Assembly (NCBI GenBank): GCA_946616535.1
Contig: CAMOJA010000006.1
Coordinates: forward strand, 1 to 64,000
Length of the DNA: 64,000 nt
Source: an uncultured Bacteroidales bacterium
GTDB lineage: Bacteria > Bacteroidota > Bacteroidia > Bacteroidales > Paludibacteraceae
Direction: 5' to 3'
Shown one piece after another: positions 16,578 through 25,945 of the stretch. A program made the translations under genes and the position numbers. The notes beneath the pieces were generated by a model. The model worked only from the letters and a program-made list of their open reading frames with translations, searched no databases and was not told where the DNA came from. Position 1 is the stretch's first letter. Each line of letters begins with the position of its first letter.

Positions 16578-17603
16578 TTACCATTCGAGAAGAACCTTGC
16601 CGCACTGTCCGGAGACCATGACGTCGAAGCCTTTCTGGAAGTCGTCGAACTTAAAGCGATGGGTGATCACCGGGCTGAGGTCGAGTCCTCCGAGGAGCAT
16701 CTGCTCCATCTGGTACCATGTCTCCCACATGCGGCGGCCGGTGATACCTTTGATGGTCAGAGCATTGAAGATGACGTCTGACCAGTTCACCTGGGTGTTG
16801 GACGGCAGGATTCCGAGTTGGGCGATGTTGGCACCCTTGTACATATGCTCAATCATCTCATTGAAGGCCGCTGGGGCACCGCTCATCTCCAGTCCCACAT
16901 CGAAGCCTCGGATACCGAGTTTAGTCATTGCGTCCTGCACGGTCTCGCCTTTGGAGCCATCGACAGTAAGGGTTGCGCCCATCTTCTTCGCAATCTCCAG
17001 ACGCAGCGGGTTGATGTCCGTCACGACGATATTTTTTGCTCCGGCATAGCGGCATATTCCTGCTGCCATCGTACCGATGAGTCCTGCTCCGGTGATGAGT
17101 ACATCTTCACCCAGGAGCGGGAAAGCGAGGGCTGTGTGGGTAGCGTTGCCGAAGGGATCCATGATCGCTGCGAAGTCATCGGGTATCTCGTCGCGCAGTT
17201 TGACCACATTGGACTCCGGAATGGTGACGTACTCCGCGAAACAGCCGTCCTTGCCCATGATTCCGACGGAGATGGTGTTTTCACAGACGTGTCCCATGCC
17301 CCGGCGGCAGTTTCGGCAGTGTCCGCAGACGATGTGTCCTTCCGCCGTGACGCGTTCGCCGATTGAGAAGTTCCGTACACCTTCGCCCACTTCGGCCACC
17401 ACTCCGACAAACTCATGCCCCATCGTATAAGGCGGTTTGCAATGAGCCTGCGACCACTCGTCCCATTTATACATGTGCAGGTCGGTTCCGCAGATAGCGG
17501 CTTTGGTGACCTTGATCAGGACGTCGTTGACCCCCACCTCCGGCATCGGCACTTCTTCCATCCAGATGCCTGGTTTCGCATATTTTTTGACTAAAGCTTT
17601 CAT
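16578..17603 (-). CDS. tdh: L-threonine 3-dehydrogenase
   Basis: 341 aa, the family-typical length. Medium-chain zinc dehydrogenase: catalytic zinc region CGTDLHMYKWDEW with GHEFVG, structural zinc cysteines CGHCRNCRRGMGHVC, and a Rossmann segment (GAGLIGTMAAG). It oxidises L-threonine to 2-amino-3-ketobutyrate using NAD+. It lies 3 nt after kbl, whose product cleaves that intermediate, so the pair forms the threonine-to-glycine pathway. Confidence 0.96.
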   Translation of the reverse strand: MKALVKKYAKPGIWMEEVPMPEVGVNDVLIKVTKAAICGTDLHMYKWDEWSQAHCKPPYTMGHEFVGVVAEVGEGVRNFSIGERVTAEGHIVCGHCRNCRRGMGHVCENTISVGIMGKDGCFAEYVTIPESNVVKLRDEIPDDFAAIMDPFGNATHTALAFPLLGEDVLITGAGLIGTMAAGICRYAGAKNIVVTDINPLRLEIAKKMGATLTVDGSKGETVQDAMTKLGIRGFDVGLEMSGAPAAFNEMIEHMYKGANIAQLGILPSNTQVNWSDVIFNALTIKGITGRRMWETWYQMEQMLLGGLDLSPVITHRFKFDDFQKGFDVMVSGQCGKVLLEW

Positions 17604-17606
17604 AAT

Positions 17607-18797
17607 TTACTTCAATACACCAAGAACCGTGCCAATCTTTGTGAAGGCGGCAATACATTTATCTAATTGCTCGCGCGTATGGGCTGCGGAAACCTGCACA
17701 CGGATACGCGCCTGACCTTTCGGAACGACCGGATAGTAGAAGCCGGTAACGTATATTCCTTCCTTCTGGAGCGCCGCAGCAAACTCCTGCGAGAGGCGTG
17801 CGTCGTAGAGCATCACTGCGCAGATAGCCGATTGCGTGGGTTTGATATCGAAACCCGCCGCTTTCATCTTCTCTACAAAATAGGCTGTGTTCTCGTGCAG
17901 ACGGTCCTGCAGTTCATTGGAGCGTGTGAGGATCTCGAAGGTCTTGATACCAGCCGCAGCAATCATCGGCGGGATAGAGTTCGAGAAGAGATACGGGCGG
18001 CTGCGCTGACGCAGGAGGTCGATAATCTCTTTCTTACCGGTCGTGAAACCACCGACCGAACCGCCAAAGGCTTTGCCGAGCGTGCCGGTGATGATTTCTA
18101 TTTTGCCGCGCATGTTATAGAGCTCCGTAACGCCATGTCCTGTCTTACCGACGACGCCGGCGGAGTGCGACTCATCGACCATGACGAGGGCGTTGTATTT
18201 CTGCGCCAGCTCGTAGATCTTATCAAGCGGGCAGACGTTGCCGTCCATAGAGAAGACGCCGTCCGTCGCGATGATGCGGAACCGCTGTGCCTGGGCTTTC
18301 TTGAGTTGCTCCTCCAGATCCGCCATGTCGCCGTTGGCATAGCGGTAACGCACCGCCTTGCAAAGACGCACGCCGTCGATGATCGACGCATGGTTGAGGG
18401 CATCGGAGATGATGGCATCCTCTTCGGTCAAGAGCGGCTCGAACAAACCTCCGTTCGCATCAAAACATGCGGCATAAAGGATGGTATCTTCGGTACCGAA
18501 GAAATCAGAGATGACGCGCTCCAACTCTTTGTGCGTATCCTGCGTGCCGCAGATGAAACGTACCGACGCCATGCCGTAACCGCGCGCATCCATGCGGGCT
18601 TTGGCGGCTTCGATGAGTTCTTTGTTATCGGCAAGGCCGAGGTAGTTGTTCGCGCAGAAATTAATCACTTCCTGTCCGCCTTCTACGGCAATGCCGGAAG
18701 ACTGCGGGGTGATGATCACGCGCTCGTTCTTATAGAGACCTGCATCGCGAATCTCATTCAGCGTTTTTTGCAGGTGTTGTTGAAAATCTTGATACAT
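17607..18797 (-). CDS. kbl: Glycine C-acetyltransferase (2-amino-3-ketobutyrate CoA ligase)
   Basis: 396 aa. PLP-dependent alpha-oxoamine synthase with FCANNYLGLA near the N-terminus, the DESHSAG motif, and the PLP-lysine in TGTLGKAFGGSVGG. It splits 2-amino-3-ketobutyrate with CoA into glycine and acetyl-CoA. It is first of the kbl-tdh operon. The leader, 9 nt from the ATG, is an 8-bp CG-phased tandem repeat that could affect translation initiation. Confidence 0.96.
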   Translation of the reverse strand: MYQDFQQHLQKTLNEIRDAGLYKNERVIITPQSSGIAVEGGQEVINFCANNYLGLADNKELIEAAKARMDARGYGMASVRFICGTQDTHKELERVISDFFGTEDTILYAACFDANGGLFEPLLTEEDAIISDALNHASIIDGVRLCKAVRYRYANGDMADLEEQLKKAQAQRFRIIATDGVFSMDGNVCPLDKIYELAQKYNALVMVDESHSAGVVGKTGHGVTELYNMRGKIEIITGTLGKAFGGSVGGFTTGKKEIIDLLRQRSRPYLFSNSIPPMIAAAGIKTFEILTRSNELQDRLHENTAYFVEKMKAAGFDIKPTQSAICAVMLYDARLSQEFAAALQKEGIYVTGFYYPVVPKGQARIRVQVSAAHTREQLDKCIAAFTKIGTVLGVLK

Positions 18798-18805
18798 AAT
18801 TTTTT

Positions 18806-18845
18806 CGATATTTCGATATATCGATATTTCGACATTTCGAGGTTA
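18806..18845. repeat. 8-bp CG-phased tandem repeat, locus 5 (kbl leader)
   Basis: Five in-phase units CGATATTT, CGATATAT, CGATATTT, CGACATTT, CGAGGTTA, ending 9 nt before the kbl start codon. Confidence 0.85.
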
Positions 18846-18853
18846 TTTTTTTT

Positions 18854-18914
18854 AGATGATGCCCTGTTCCATGATAAATCACCTTGAACAGTTGCATCAG
18901 ATGATGCCCTGTTC
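18854..18914 (-). terminator. gdhA 3' hairpin and duplicated gene tail
   Basis: The 16-mer AGATGATGCCCTGTTC occurs at 18854-18869 and 18899-18914, 45 bp apart. The downstream copy recreates ATG-GAA-CAG-GGC-ATC-ATC-TAA after the real gdhA stop. The second copy and its flank form an interrupted hairpin (GAACAG..GCATCA-GA-TGATGC..CTGTTC, 18886-18914) covering the stop codon. A run of T follows the outer copy on the transcript. Terminator function is plausible. Confidence 0.55.
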
Positions 18915-20240
18915 GAGCATCGCGGTAGCGACCTTCATAAATCCGGCGATGTTCGCGCCCTTGACGTAGTCAATGGTACCATCCGGTTGCGTGCCGTAAC
19001 GAACACATTGCTCGTGGATGGACTCCATGATATGATGCAGACGATCGTCCACTTCTTCGGCTTTCCAAGAGAGATGCTCGGCATTCTGGGTCATCTCGAG
19101 ACCGGAAGTCGCTACTCCACCTGCGTTCACAGCCTTACCTGGAGCAAAGAGTACGCCGTTATGCTGGAAGAAATGAATTGCACCCGGTTGGCAGCCCATG
19201 TTCGATACCTCGCAGCAACACCAGCAGCCGTTCGCCTTCAGTTCCTTGGCGTCGTCTTCGGAGAGCTCGTTCTGGAAAGCACACGGCAGGGCGATGTCGC
19301 ATGGGATGGACCAAGCCTTCTTACCTGCCGTAAAGACGCACTCTTTCGGGAACTTGTCCGCCATGTCTTGCACTTTGTTGCGGTTCGACGCACGCATGAC
19401 GAGCATGTAGTCGATCATCGCCTTGGTGATACCGTCTTTGATAGCCACTACGCCATCGGGACCGGAGATAGCTACTACCTTAGCGCCCAGTTCAACCGCT
19501 TTGGTCGCTGCGCCCCATGCTACGTTGCCGAAGCCTGAGAGCGCCACTTTCTTGCCCTTGATATCTTTGCCGGCCTTGTGCAGCAGGTGTTGCGTGAAAT
19601 AGAGTGCGCCGAAACCGGTAGCTTCCGGACGGAGGATCGAACCGCCCCAGGTCATGCCCTTTCCAGTGAGGACACCTGTATGATATTCGCGCGCGAGTTT
19701 CTGGTACATGCCGTTGAGGAAGCCTATCTCTCGTCCACCAACGCCCACGTCACCAGCGGGTATATCCTGATCCGGACCGATGCAACGCCAGAGTTCCAAC
19801 ATAAAGGCCTGGCAGAAACGCATAATTTCTGCGTCCGATTTGCCCACCGGATCAAAGTCCGAACCGCCCTTTGCGCCGCCCATCGGGAGCGTCGTCAGCG
19901 CATTCTTGAACGTCTGCTCGAAACCGAGGAACTTCAGCATCGACGGCGTAACGGCTCTATGGAAACGCAAACCGCCTTTGTACGGACCGATGGCGGAGTT
20001 GAACTGAACGCGGTAACCAAGGTTCGTCTGCACTTCGCCTTGGTCATCAATCCACGTCACGCGGAAGGTGAAGATACGGTCCGGCTCGACCATACGCTCC
20101 ACGATTTTCGCAGCCTCAAACTCGGGGTGCTGATTATACACCTCTTCAATCGACTCGAGTACCTCTTGCACTGCCTGCAGGTACTCTGCCTCGCCCGGAT
20201 GTTTCGCAGCCAAACGCTGCATAATGTCTTGTACTTTCAT
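18897..20240 (-). CDS. gdhA: Glutamate dehydrogenase (hexameric, NADP-type)
   Basis: 447 aa from the ATG at 20240 (MKVQDIMQRLAAKHPGE), the usual start. An earlier in-frame ATG overlaps the promoter and is rejected. Conserved blocks include GPYKGGLRFH, PMGGAKGGSDFDP (catalytic lysine region) and the Rossmann segment SGFGNVAWGA. It interconverts 2-oxoglutarate plus ammonium and glutamate. In Bacteroidales the hexameric GdhA of this length is usually NADP-dependent; the cofactor is inferred. It is monocistronic with its own promoter at 20294-20324. Confidence 0.96.
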   Translation of the reverse strand: MKVQDIMQRLAAKHPGEAEYLQAVQEVLESIEEVYNQHPEFEAAKIVERMVEPDRIFTFRVTWIDDQGEVQTNLGYRVQFNSAIGPYKGGLRFHRAVTPSMLKFLGFEQTFKNALTTLPMGGAKGGSDFDPVGKSDAEIMRFCQAFMLELWRCIGPDQDIPAGDVGVGGREIGFLNGMYQKLAREYHTGVLTGKGMTWGGSILRPEATGFGALYFTQHLLHKAGKDIKGKKVALSGFGNVAWGAATKAVELGAKVVAISGPDGVVAIKDGITKAMIDYMLVMRASNRNKVQDMADKFPKECVFTAGKKAWSIPCDIALPCAFQNELSEDDAKELKANGCWCCCEVSNMGCQPGAIHFFQHNGVLFAPGKAVNAGGVATSGLEMTQNAEHLSWKAEEVDDRLHHIMESIHEQCVRYGTQPDGTIDYVKGANIAGFMKVATAMLEQGII

Positions 20241-20293
20241 TGTTTTATGTGTTTTAAATGGTATGTTATAAATATTGTTTTCAATTTTGCCTG

Positions 20294-20324
20294 CAAAATT
20301 ACAAAAAAAAAATGACATACACAA
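20294..20324 (-). promoter_or_regulatory. gdhA promoter
   Basis: Minus strand TAATTTTG (20294-20301) and TTG (20322-20324), 20 nt apart. Confidence 0.75.
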
Positions 20325-20358
20325 TAGTGTATGCCACTTTTCGAGATTTTTTTTCTTT

Positions 20359-22851
20359 TTATTGGCCTACACCGCCACCTCCGCCAAGACGTGAAGACTC
20401 ATCGAGTTCGCCTACTTTGCGGTGCTTATGTTGCTGATACTGACCGAACATCCAAGTGAGCGAGAACATGACACGTTGCTGGCGGATGGTGTTTTTATAC
20501 CACGAGCGGTTACCCGGTTCCTGGCCCATATCTTCGTTATTGAAACTGAGCGAACGCAACAGATCCTGCACGTTGAGGTTGAAGATCAGGCCTTTTTTCA
20601 TGTACATCTTACGGATTCCGAAAGAAGCGAAATAGGTGCTGCCGGATTTATTATAGCCGGTGAGCATCGGCGATGACCAGTTCGCATCGAAGGTAAGCGT
20701 CCAATCCTTCGGCAAGTATGCGGAGAGTGTTCCGCCGACGTAGCCATAGTGGCTCTTCATGATATAATCCGGCGTGCCATCTTCTTGTTTGTCATAGGAT
20801 TTGTTGATAAAATGCAGCCATCCGGCATTCACCGTGAGCGCCAACCATGCCCCTTGCATCGACTTAGAACCATCCTCCGCTTTTGCGTATTTCGGTACGA
20901 GCGGCAGTTCGGTCAGAGAGACGTTCACTCCGTGCGTGGTACAGGTACCGAAATTCGTCCATTGTGCAAAGCCGATACCACTCGGAAGGATCGTAGTCTT
21001 AGAAGAGAACATATCCTGCGTGTGGGCGAAATTAAAGGTCATGTTCCAATACTGCGTCCACGAGAAATGCAGTTCTACATCGTTGTTGAACTCCGGCGTA
21101 AGGTCGGTATTTCCTTTCTGGATAGAATAGGCATCGACGTACGAAGTGAAGGGATTAAGCATCCAGTAATTCGGTCGTTTGATACGGCGCGTGTAAGACG
21201 CAGAAACGGATATCGGTTGTTGGATTTTGCCCAGCGGTTTGGATGTATAACCGACATACGCCGTGGGGAAGGGATCGAAATAGGACTTGTTGATGATTGA
21301 ATCCAAGCCGTCGTCCTTCCAGTCGCCGTGCGAGAAGGTATATTCTCCTCGGAGACCGAGTTTGACCGACCAGTGTTCACCAAACTGCTTGCCGACAGAG
21401 ATATACGCTGCCGCCACATGCTCGTCGTAGCGGAAAGCATTGTGATCCGTGGGTCGCACGCCGCCATTCCGCGTCGAGTCGGTCGTCATGTCGTTGTCCG
21501 TCGAAGAGAGCGCATACTTGACACCGGCTTCAATCATTCCAGTCTTCCAGAACTTGGTCTGAAAATCCATTTTGGCAGAGTAGATATTGACAATCTGCTT
21601 GCCGCGAATATCAATACCGAGCGATTGGATGCCGCCCAAAGGCTTGTCGTAGTTCGTCTCCTGGAAATTGACAGAAGAGTTATTATAACGGTTGTAGTCG
21701 ATATTCACCGTCAGTTCGCGCTCGAGAGCTTCAGAGAAAGTGTGGGTGTAGTTGAGGTTCGCTGTGTGCTGCGGAGCTTTGAGACGATTTTGAGAATTGG
21801 TCGTACTGTTCGTCGTATCCGTGCCTTGAATCAGATAAGCAGAGTTGCGCCCGGGCACAATATGCTGATCGACATCCATGAAAGGCACCTGAAGGATGAA
21901 GCCGAAGGTATTGAGCGAGTCGATATACCAATCGTTGCCGACCTTGAGCATGTAGTACTGGAAATTGATGTTGTAGTCCGAATAGGAGTAGTTCTTCAGC
22001 GCCGGCGTCTCGCGGTAGGACTCAAAATCGATGTCATTCTGCGCAAAAACCTGCGTGAACTGGCCGAACGTATAGGTTTTCTCGCCGCGATAATTGAGAT
22101 TGAGTGAGAACATCTCATTACTGAGCCAGCGTTTGACATCCCCGAAATACATACCGCCGTAGGCGGCAGAAAGCATTCCGTTGAGGCCTTTCATCATATT
22201 GCGCTTGGTCTTGATATTGATGATACCACCCTGTCCCGACGCATCGTATTTGGCAGAAGGATTCGAGATGATCTCAATCTTCTCGATGGTGTTACCGTCT
22301 GTTCCATCGAGCATGGCTTTGAGTTGCTGACCTGAGAGGTACGAAGGTTTTCCGTCCACCCAAATCTCCACGGATTTACCGTTCACGGTAATATTACCGT
22401 CCTTGTCGATGCGGACACCCGGTGCACGACGGAGGATGTCGTTTCCGTTAGAGCCTGCCGAGAGAGGCGAAGCCGAGACGTTCACCACCAGTTTGTCCAT
22501 CTGGCGCTCAATGAGCGGTTTCTTGGCCTTCACTTCAACCTCTTTCAGTCTCTCCGTCTCTTCACGCAGCACAAAATCCGGTCCGCCAAACGTTGTTTGG
22601 TAACCTACGTAGGAGGCTTGGATGATATATTCCTCCCCTCCCTTTATGGCAGGGGTTTGGGGTAGGCTTATCTCGTACTTACCGTCGTCATCAGTGATCG
22701 CACCGGTGAGCAGTGTCGAATCCGGCGCCAGCACAGAGATCGTCACAAACGGCATCGCATTGCCTTGCGCATCAATGACCCCACCCTTAATCGTCTCGGC
22801 AGCCACGCCGACTGCCATACTGAGCATAATACCTAAGAAAAGCTTTTTCAT
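20359..22851 (-). CDS. Outer-membrane TonB-receptor-like barrel protein
   Basis: 830 aa. Signal peptide, a carboxypeptidase-regulatory-like beta-sandwich (residues ~20-100, GGVIDAQGNAMPFVTISVL), a plug domain (GNDILRRAPGVRIDKDGNI, NPSAKYDASGQGGIINIKT), and a long C-terminal barrel of the outer-membrane beta-barrel family 3 type. No TonB box is obvious. The C-terminus is a Gly-rich tail instead of the usual aromatic end. An in-frame GC-rich palindromic insertion (22631-22665) encodes LPQTPAIKGGEEY between conserved strands of the N-terminal domain. The substrate is unknown; no SusD partner is present. Confidence 0.85.
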   Translation of the reverse strand: MKKLFLGIMLSMAVGVAAETIKGGVIDAQGNAMPFVTISVLAPDSTLLTGAITDDDGKYEISLPQTPAIKGGEEYIIQASYVGYQTTFGGPDFVLREETERLKEVEVKAKKPLIERQMDKLVVNVSASPLSAGSNGNDILRRAPGVRIDKDGNITVNGKSVEIWVDGKPSYLSGQQLKAMLDGTDGNTIEKIEIISNPSAKYDASGQGGIINIKTKRNMMKGLNGMLSAAYGGMYFGDVKRWLSNEMFSLNLNYRGEKTYTFGQFTQVFAQNDIDFESYRETPALKNYSYSDYNINFQYYMLKVGNDWYIDSLNTFGFILQVPFMDVDQHIVPGRNSAYLIQGTDTTNSTTNSQNRLKAPQHTANLNYTHTFSEALERELTVNIDYNRYNNSSVNFQETNYDKPLGGIQSLGIDIRGKQIVNIYSAKMDFQTKFWKTGMIEAGVKYALSSTDNDMTTDSTRNGGVRPTDHNAFRYDEHVAAAYISVGKQFGEHWSVKLGLRGEYTFSHGDWKDDGLDSIINKSYFDPFPTAYVGYTSKPLGKIQQPISVSASYTRRIKRPNYWMLNPFTSYVDAYSIQKGNTDLTPEFNNDVELHFSWTQYWNMTFNFAHTQDMFSSKTTILPSGIGFAQWTNFGTCTTHGVNVSLTELPLVPKYAKAEDGSKSMQGAWLALTVNAGWLHFINKSYDKQEDGTPDYIMKSHYGYVGGTLSAYLPKDWTLTFDANWSSPMLTGYNKSGSTYFASFGIRKMYMKKGLIFNLNVQDLLRSLSFNNEDMGQEPGNRSWYKNTIRQQRVMFSLTWMFGQYQQHKHRKVGELDESSRLGGGGGVGQ
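22631..22665. repeat. GC-rich palindromic element inside coding sequence
   Basis: CCTCCCCTCCCTTTATGGC followed by AGGGGTTTGGGGTAGG; arms CCCCTCCCTTTA/..CAGGGG. Its reverse complement resembles the element at 36965-36995 in queE: both read CCCC-A-ACCCCCT-CC-TAAAGG-GGGGAG. Inserted in frame. Confidence 0.65.
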
Positions 22852-22942
22852 ACGTTTGGAAATTTAATCTACCTAAATGATACCATCCTTGTCAAAAGGT
22901 TACAATGCCGATTCGTGAAAAATCTGCTGTTTGGGAGGTAAA

Positions 22943-23440
22943 TTATTTTTTAGCATTCATACGAACGTCCATAGAAGTCAATGTCCACGGATGGTCGGTA
23001 TTACGACTGCGGCCGCTATATCCCAATCCGATCGTCAAATTGCCGTCGTTCAGTACCAATCCCTGGCCACCTATGCGAATATGGAAGAGTTCTTTTTGGC
23101 CGCCTACCGTTACCTCGATGTCACGGTACACGTCTTTCGGGCCTTCCACCCAGATCGTGTCATGCGCAAAGAGCAGCGGCAGTTCGTAGGTGTTACCATT
23201 GTCCGCATACACGGTCATGATACCTGTGTTGGACTCGTTGCCACGAATCACTTTCAACGTTCCTGTCTCCGGCTCAAGCGTCACATGCGTCGCGCTGTCG
23301 TTCTCCTGGAAATAAATACGGGCTGTACCGGAAAGGCGGTAAGAATACTCACCAAGAGCTGTTTTGATACCGGGCTTGTTGTTACATGCTGCGAGTGCGA
23401 CCATTGCGACACCCATCAGAATTGTCATTACTTTTTTCAT
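22943..23440 (-). CDS. Small lipoprotein of unknown function
   Basis: 165 aa. A typical lipoprotein signal with lipobox LAAC (Cys19), then a beta-rich globular domain rich in Thr, Gly and charged residues; it may belong to the DUF4738 group. It lies 91 nt upstream of the TonB-receptor-like gene, same strand, and the two may be co-transcribed. A -7-like CAAAAGTA box (TACTTTTG on minus) lies at 23481-23488, but no TTG at the expected distance. Function is unknown. Confidence 0.65.
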   Translation of the reverse strand: MKKVMTILMGVAMVALAACNNKPGIKTALGEYSYRLSGTARIYFQENDSATHVTLEPETGTLKVIRGNESNTGIMTVYADNGNTYELPLLFAHDTIWVEGPKDVYRDIEVTVGGQKELFHIRIGGQGLVLNDGNLTIGLGYSGRSRNTDHPWTLTSMDVRMNAKK

Positions 23441-23535
23441 ATCCTTTATTGTTTTAAAAGTTAATTTTTCAAATCCGGTGCAAAAGTACTGCTTTTTGCG
23501 GATTTGGTATATGAAAAAACGGACATTCTAATTTT

Positions 23536-24396
23536 TTAAGCAAAAAAGACGGAAAAATCTTCTGATAAAGGAATACCCAACATTCTAAATTGTCCCGGTG
23601 AGACGCAGCCCATCTGTTGAAACTCCAGCGCAGCATGACTCAAGTCATAATATCCGTGCCGCAAAACCGTAGCCAACAAATCTATGGATCCGCCTTGAGC
23701 CGCCTGTTGTTGCATGTCCTGGATAGTTCGGTGAAAGCGCCTTAAACGTACAAATTGTTTAGGCGGGATTCCCACATAATTGCGGAATACACGCAGAAAC
23801 TGCCGCTCGCCTAAACAGGCAATGGATGCCATCTCTGCCGCCGATATATTTCCTTTGACCTCATCGCAGGCCGCGATCACTTTTCTAATACGCGCGTAGT
23901 TGGCATCCTCCTTTGTCGGAATGCGCCCCATAAAGAACGAATCGATTAACGGCGCAATCTGTTCTGCTTGCGGAGCGGACTTGAAGATCCTGTCTAACTG
24001 CAGCAAGCCCTCATCGCCGTACTCAGCAGCTGTTAACACTTTGCCGGATAGCTGCTGCAGGTCGATACCTGTCAAGACATGCATGCCTCCCGGTTCAAAA
24101 TCCAACATCATTCCTTCAAACCATCCACGGAGAGTGGTTAAACCCAAGGTTTTCTGATTCGCTCCAAGTAGCGTCAGACCGTCTGCTTTAGTGCCGGCAA
24201 TTTCTATCTCTGCATTTCTGACAAAGACGAAACTGCCGTAGTTGGGTAACAAAGGCTGCACATGCCTCCCGTCCACAAAACGAGGATCATCCGCCGGCGG
24301 CGTCATGGTATCGGTCGAACCCTCCGCTCGTACAAACACATAACGGGAGATATAGGGTCGCAAGACCTCCGCTGGATAGATAATCTGGAAATACAT
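23536..24396 (-). CDS. AraC family transcriptional regulator
   Basis: 286 aa. An N-terminal beta-rich sensory region is followed by a C-terminal AraC DNA-binding domain: a first helix-turn-helix (ISAAEMASIACLGERQFLRVF) and the family signature KQFVRLRRFHRTI with a second HTH after it (ATVLRHGYYDLSHAALEFQ). It overlaps the stop of the histidine kinase gene (TAATG, 1 nt), so both are on one mRNA. There is no receiver domain, so it is not an ordinary two-component partner. Confidence 0.9.
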   Translation of the reverse strand: MYFQIIYPAEVLRPYISRYVFVRAEGSTDTMTPPADDPRFVDGRHVQPLLPNYGSFVFVRNAEIEIAGTKADGLTLLGANQKTLGLTTLRGWFEGMMLDFEPGGMHVLTGIDLQQLSGKVLTAAEYGDEGLLQLDRIFKSAPQAEQIAPLIDSFFMGRIPTKEDANYARIRKVIAACDEVKGNISAAEMASIACLGERQFLRVFRNYVGIPPKQFVRLRRFHRTIQDMQQQAAQGGSIDLLATVLRHGYYDLSHAALEFQQMGCVSPGQFRMLGIPLSEDFSVFFA

Positions 24397-25853
24397 TAGC
24401 TTGTTTTTTTACGCAGATAGATATAGAAAGTCGTACCTTTGGACGAAGTCTCAAACTCTATACGGCCGCCTGAGCCTTCCACTATATGCTTGGATATAGC
24501 CAATCCTAGACCATTGCCGTTGGATTTAGTTGTGAAGTTCGGCTGGAAGATACGCGCCTGGATATTCTCCGGAATACCGGTTCCATCGTCGGAGATGGAT
24601 ATCTGCACTTCGCGGTCCGAATAAGCGGTATTGAGCACGACGATAATATCCGTAGGCGAAGCCTGGAGCGCATTGCGGATGATGTTCACAAAAACCTGCG
24701 ATATCTGCTCTTTGTCGGCACGAACGACGACGCCGGAGTCCGGCCCCACATAACGAACGGGAATCTGCTCGTCGTTCTCGCGCTGAAGGGTAATGACGTT
24801 CGACAGTTTCTGAGCGACGTCCACTTCGGTAGTGACAACCTCCGGCTGTTTGGCAAACGCAGAGAATGACTGCGCTATATGCGCCAGGTTGTCGATCTCA
24901 TCAATGAGCATCTTCGTCGTCTTTTCAAAATACGCATCAAACTGATCCGTGCCGCGCTTGAGTTGAAGCTTCTGGACCGACAGTTTCATCGGCGTCAAGG
25001 GGTTGTTGATCTCATGGGCAATCTGCCGCGCCATCGTTCGCCAAGCGCCCTCACGCTCGGAGTTAGCCAGTTTTTCCGCACTCTCCTCTACCCGATCGAC
25101 CAACATATTATACCTTTCCACCAACGCACCCAACTCGTCATGATACGGGTAATCAATGTGATTTTCCTTCGCACCGATCTCGAAATGCCGCATCTTCTCC
25201 GTCAGCAGTAACAAAGGCGAAGTGATCGATTTGGTCGCCATATAGGAGATGAAGAGCGAGAGGATCAAAGCCAAGAGATACACCGGTATCAAGCGCGAAA
25301 GCAAGGCTCGAAGTTGTTCGTTACGCGTCTGCTCGCTCAAGAAATACGGCACGCCGATATAACCAATCGGCACAAAAGCACCGTTATGGAACGGCAGATA
25401 CGCAATCAGATACGGCTGACCGTTGATCTGCTCATAGCAAAGCGCTATGTCGTCGTCCGAGAAGAAGGGCTTGTCCACACTCATGCTGCGCGACAACACT
25501 CCACCTTCGAACAACTGCGGAGAAGACGACGCCAGCAACTCGCCGTTCAACGTATAGACATGCAGATCCTGGTGCATATCGATACTGAGATCCCGCAAGT
25601 CAATCGAGAGCCCCTCCGCCTGATTCGGCACCAGCATGACGTCCCAATAATAGAGGTTTCTCAGATACGACTGAATATACTCCGCGCGGGTGATAAGTTC
25701 ATGCCGTTGCTGACGCGCCACGCTCCAATACACATAGCGAATCGACATCGCCAGCATGAAAACGAAGATGACCGTCACGCACGCAAAAACCACGTACATG
25801 ATACGCGTGGAGATGGGTTGGTTACGAAGCGATATTTTGAATTTTTCTGCCAT
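24396..25853 (-). CDS. Membrane sensor histidine kinase (NtrY-like)
   Basis: 485 aa from the ATG at 25853; an earlier in-frame ATG overlaps the promoter. Two membrane helices (residues ~20-45 and ~170-195) flank a ~130-residue extracytoplasmic sensor region. A HAMP-like segment follows, then the H-box (ARQIAHEINNPLTPMKLS), N-box (FVNIIRNALQASP) and G-boxes (DDGTGIP, GNGLGLAIS). HEINNPLTPMKLS places it near NtrY-type kinases. No response regulator gene is adjacent; the next gene is an AraC regulator. Confidence 0.92.
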   Translation of the reverse strand: MAEKFKISLRNQPISTRIMYVVFACVTVIFVFMLAMSIRYVYWSVARQQRHELITRAEYIQSYLRNLYYWDVMLVPNQAEGLSIDLRDLSIDMHQDLHVYTLNGELLASSSPQLFEGGVLSRSMSVDKPFFSDDDIALCYEQINGQPYLIAYLPFHNGAFVPIGYIGVPYFLSEQTRNEQLRALLSRLIPVYLLALILSLFISYMATKSITSPLLLLTEKMRHFEIGAKENHIDYPYHDELGALVERYNMLVDRVEESAEKLANSEREGAWRTMARQIAHEINNPLTPMKLSVQKLQLKRGTDQFDAYFEKTTKMLIDEIDNLAHIAQSFSAFAKQPEVVTTEVDVAQKLSNVITLQRENDEQIPVRYVGPDSGVVVRADKEQISQVFVNIIRNALQASPTDIIVVLNTAYSDREVQISISDDGTGIPENIQARIFQPNFTTKSNGNGLGLAISKHIVEGSGGRIEFETSSKGTTFYIYLRKKTS

Positions 25854-25870
25854 ACGCACGTTTTGCGACG

Positions 25871-25901
25871 CAAAGATACTAAAAAATTTGCATATGTGCA
25901 A
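25871..25901 (-). promoter_or_regulatory. Promoter of the histidine kinase-AraC operon
   Basis: Minus strand TATCTTTG (25871-25878) with TTG (25899-25901), 20 nt apart. Its -33 region overlaps that of the divergent promoter at 25888-25918; both sit in TTGCATATGTGCAA (25888-25901). Confidence 0.8.
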
Positions 25902-25918
25902 AAAAATCTGTATCTTTG
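25888..25918 (+). promoter_or_regulatory. Promoter of the ArsG-like permease gene
   Basis: TTG (25888-25890), 20 nt, TATCTTTG (25911-25918). Divergent from and overlapping the kinase promoter. Confidence 0.8.
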
Positions 25919-25945
25919 CACGTTTTTTTGAAAAATAACACAAAA

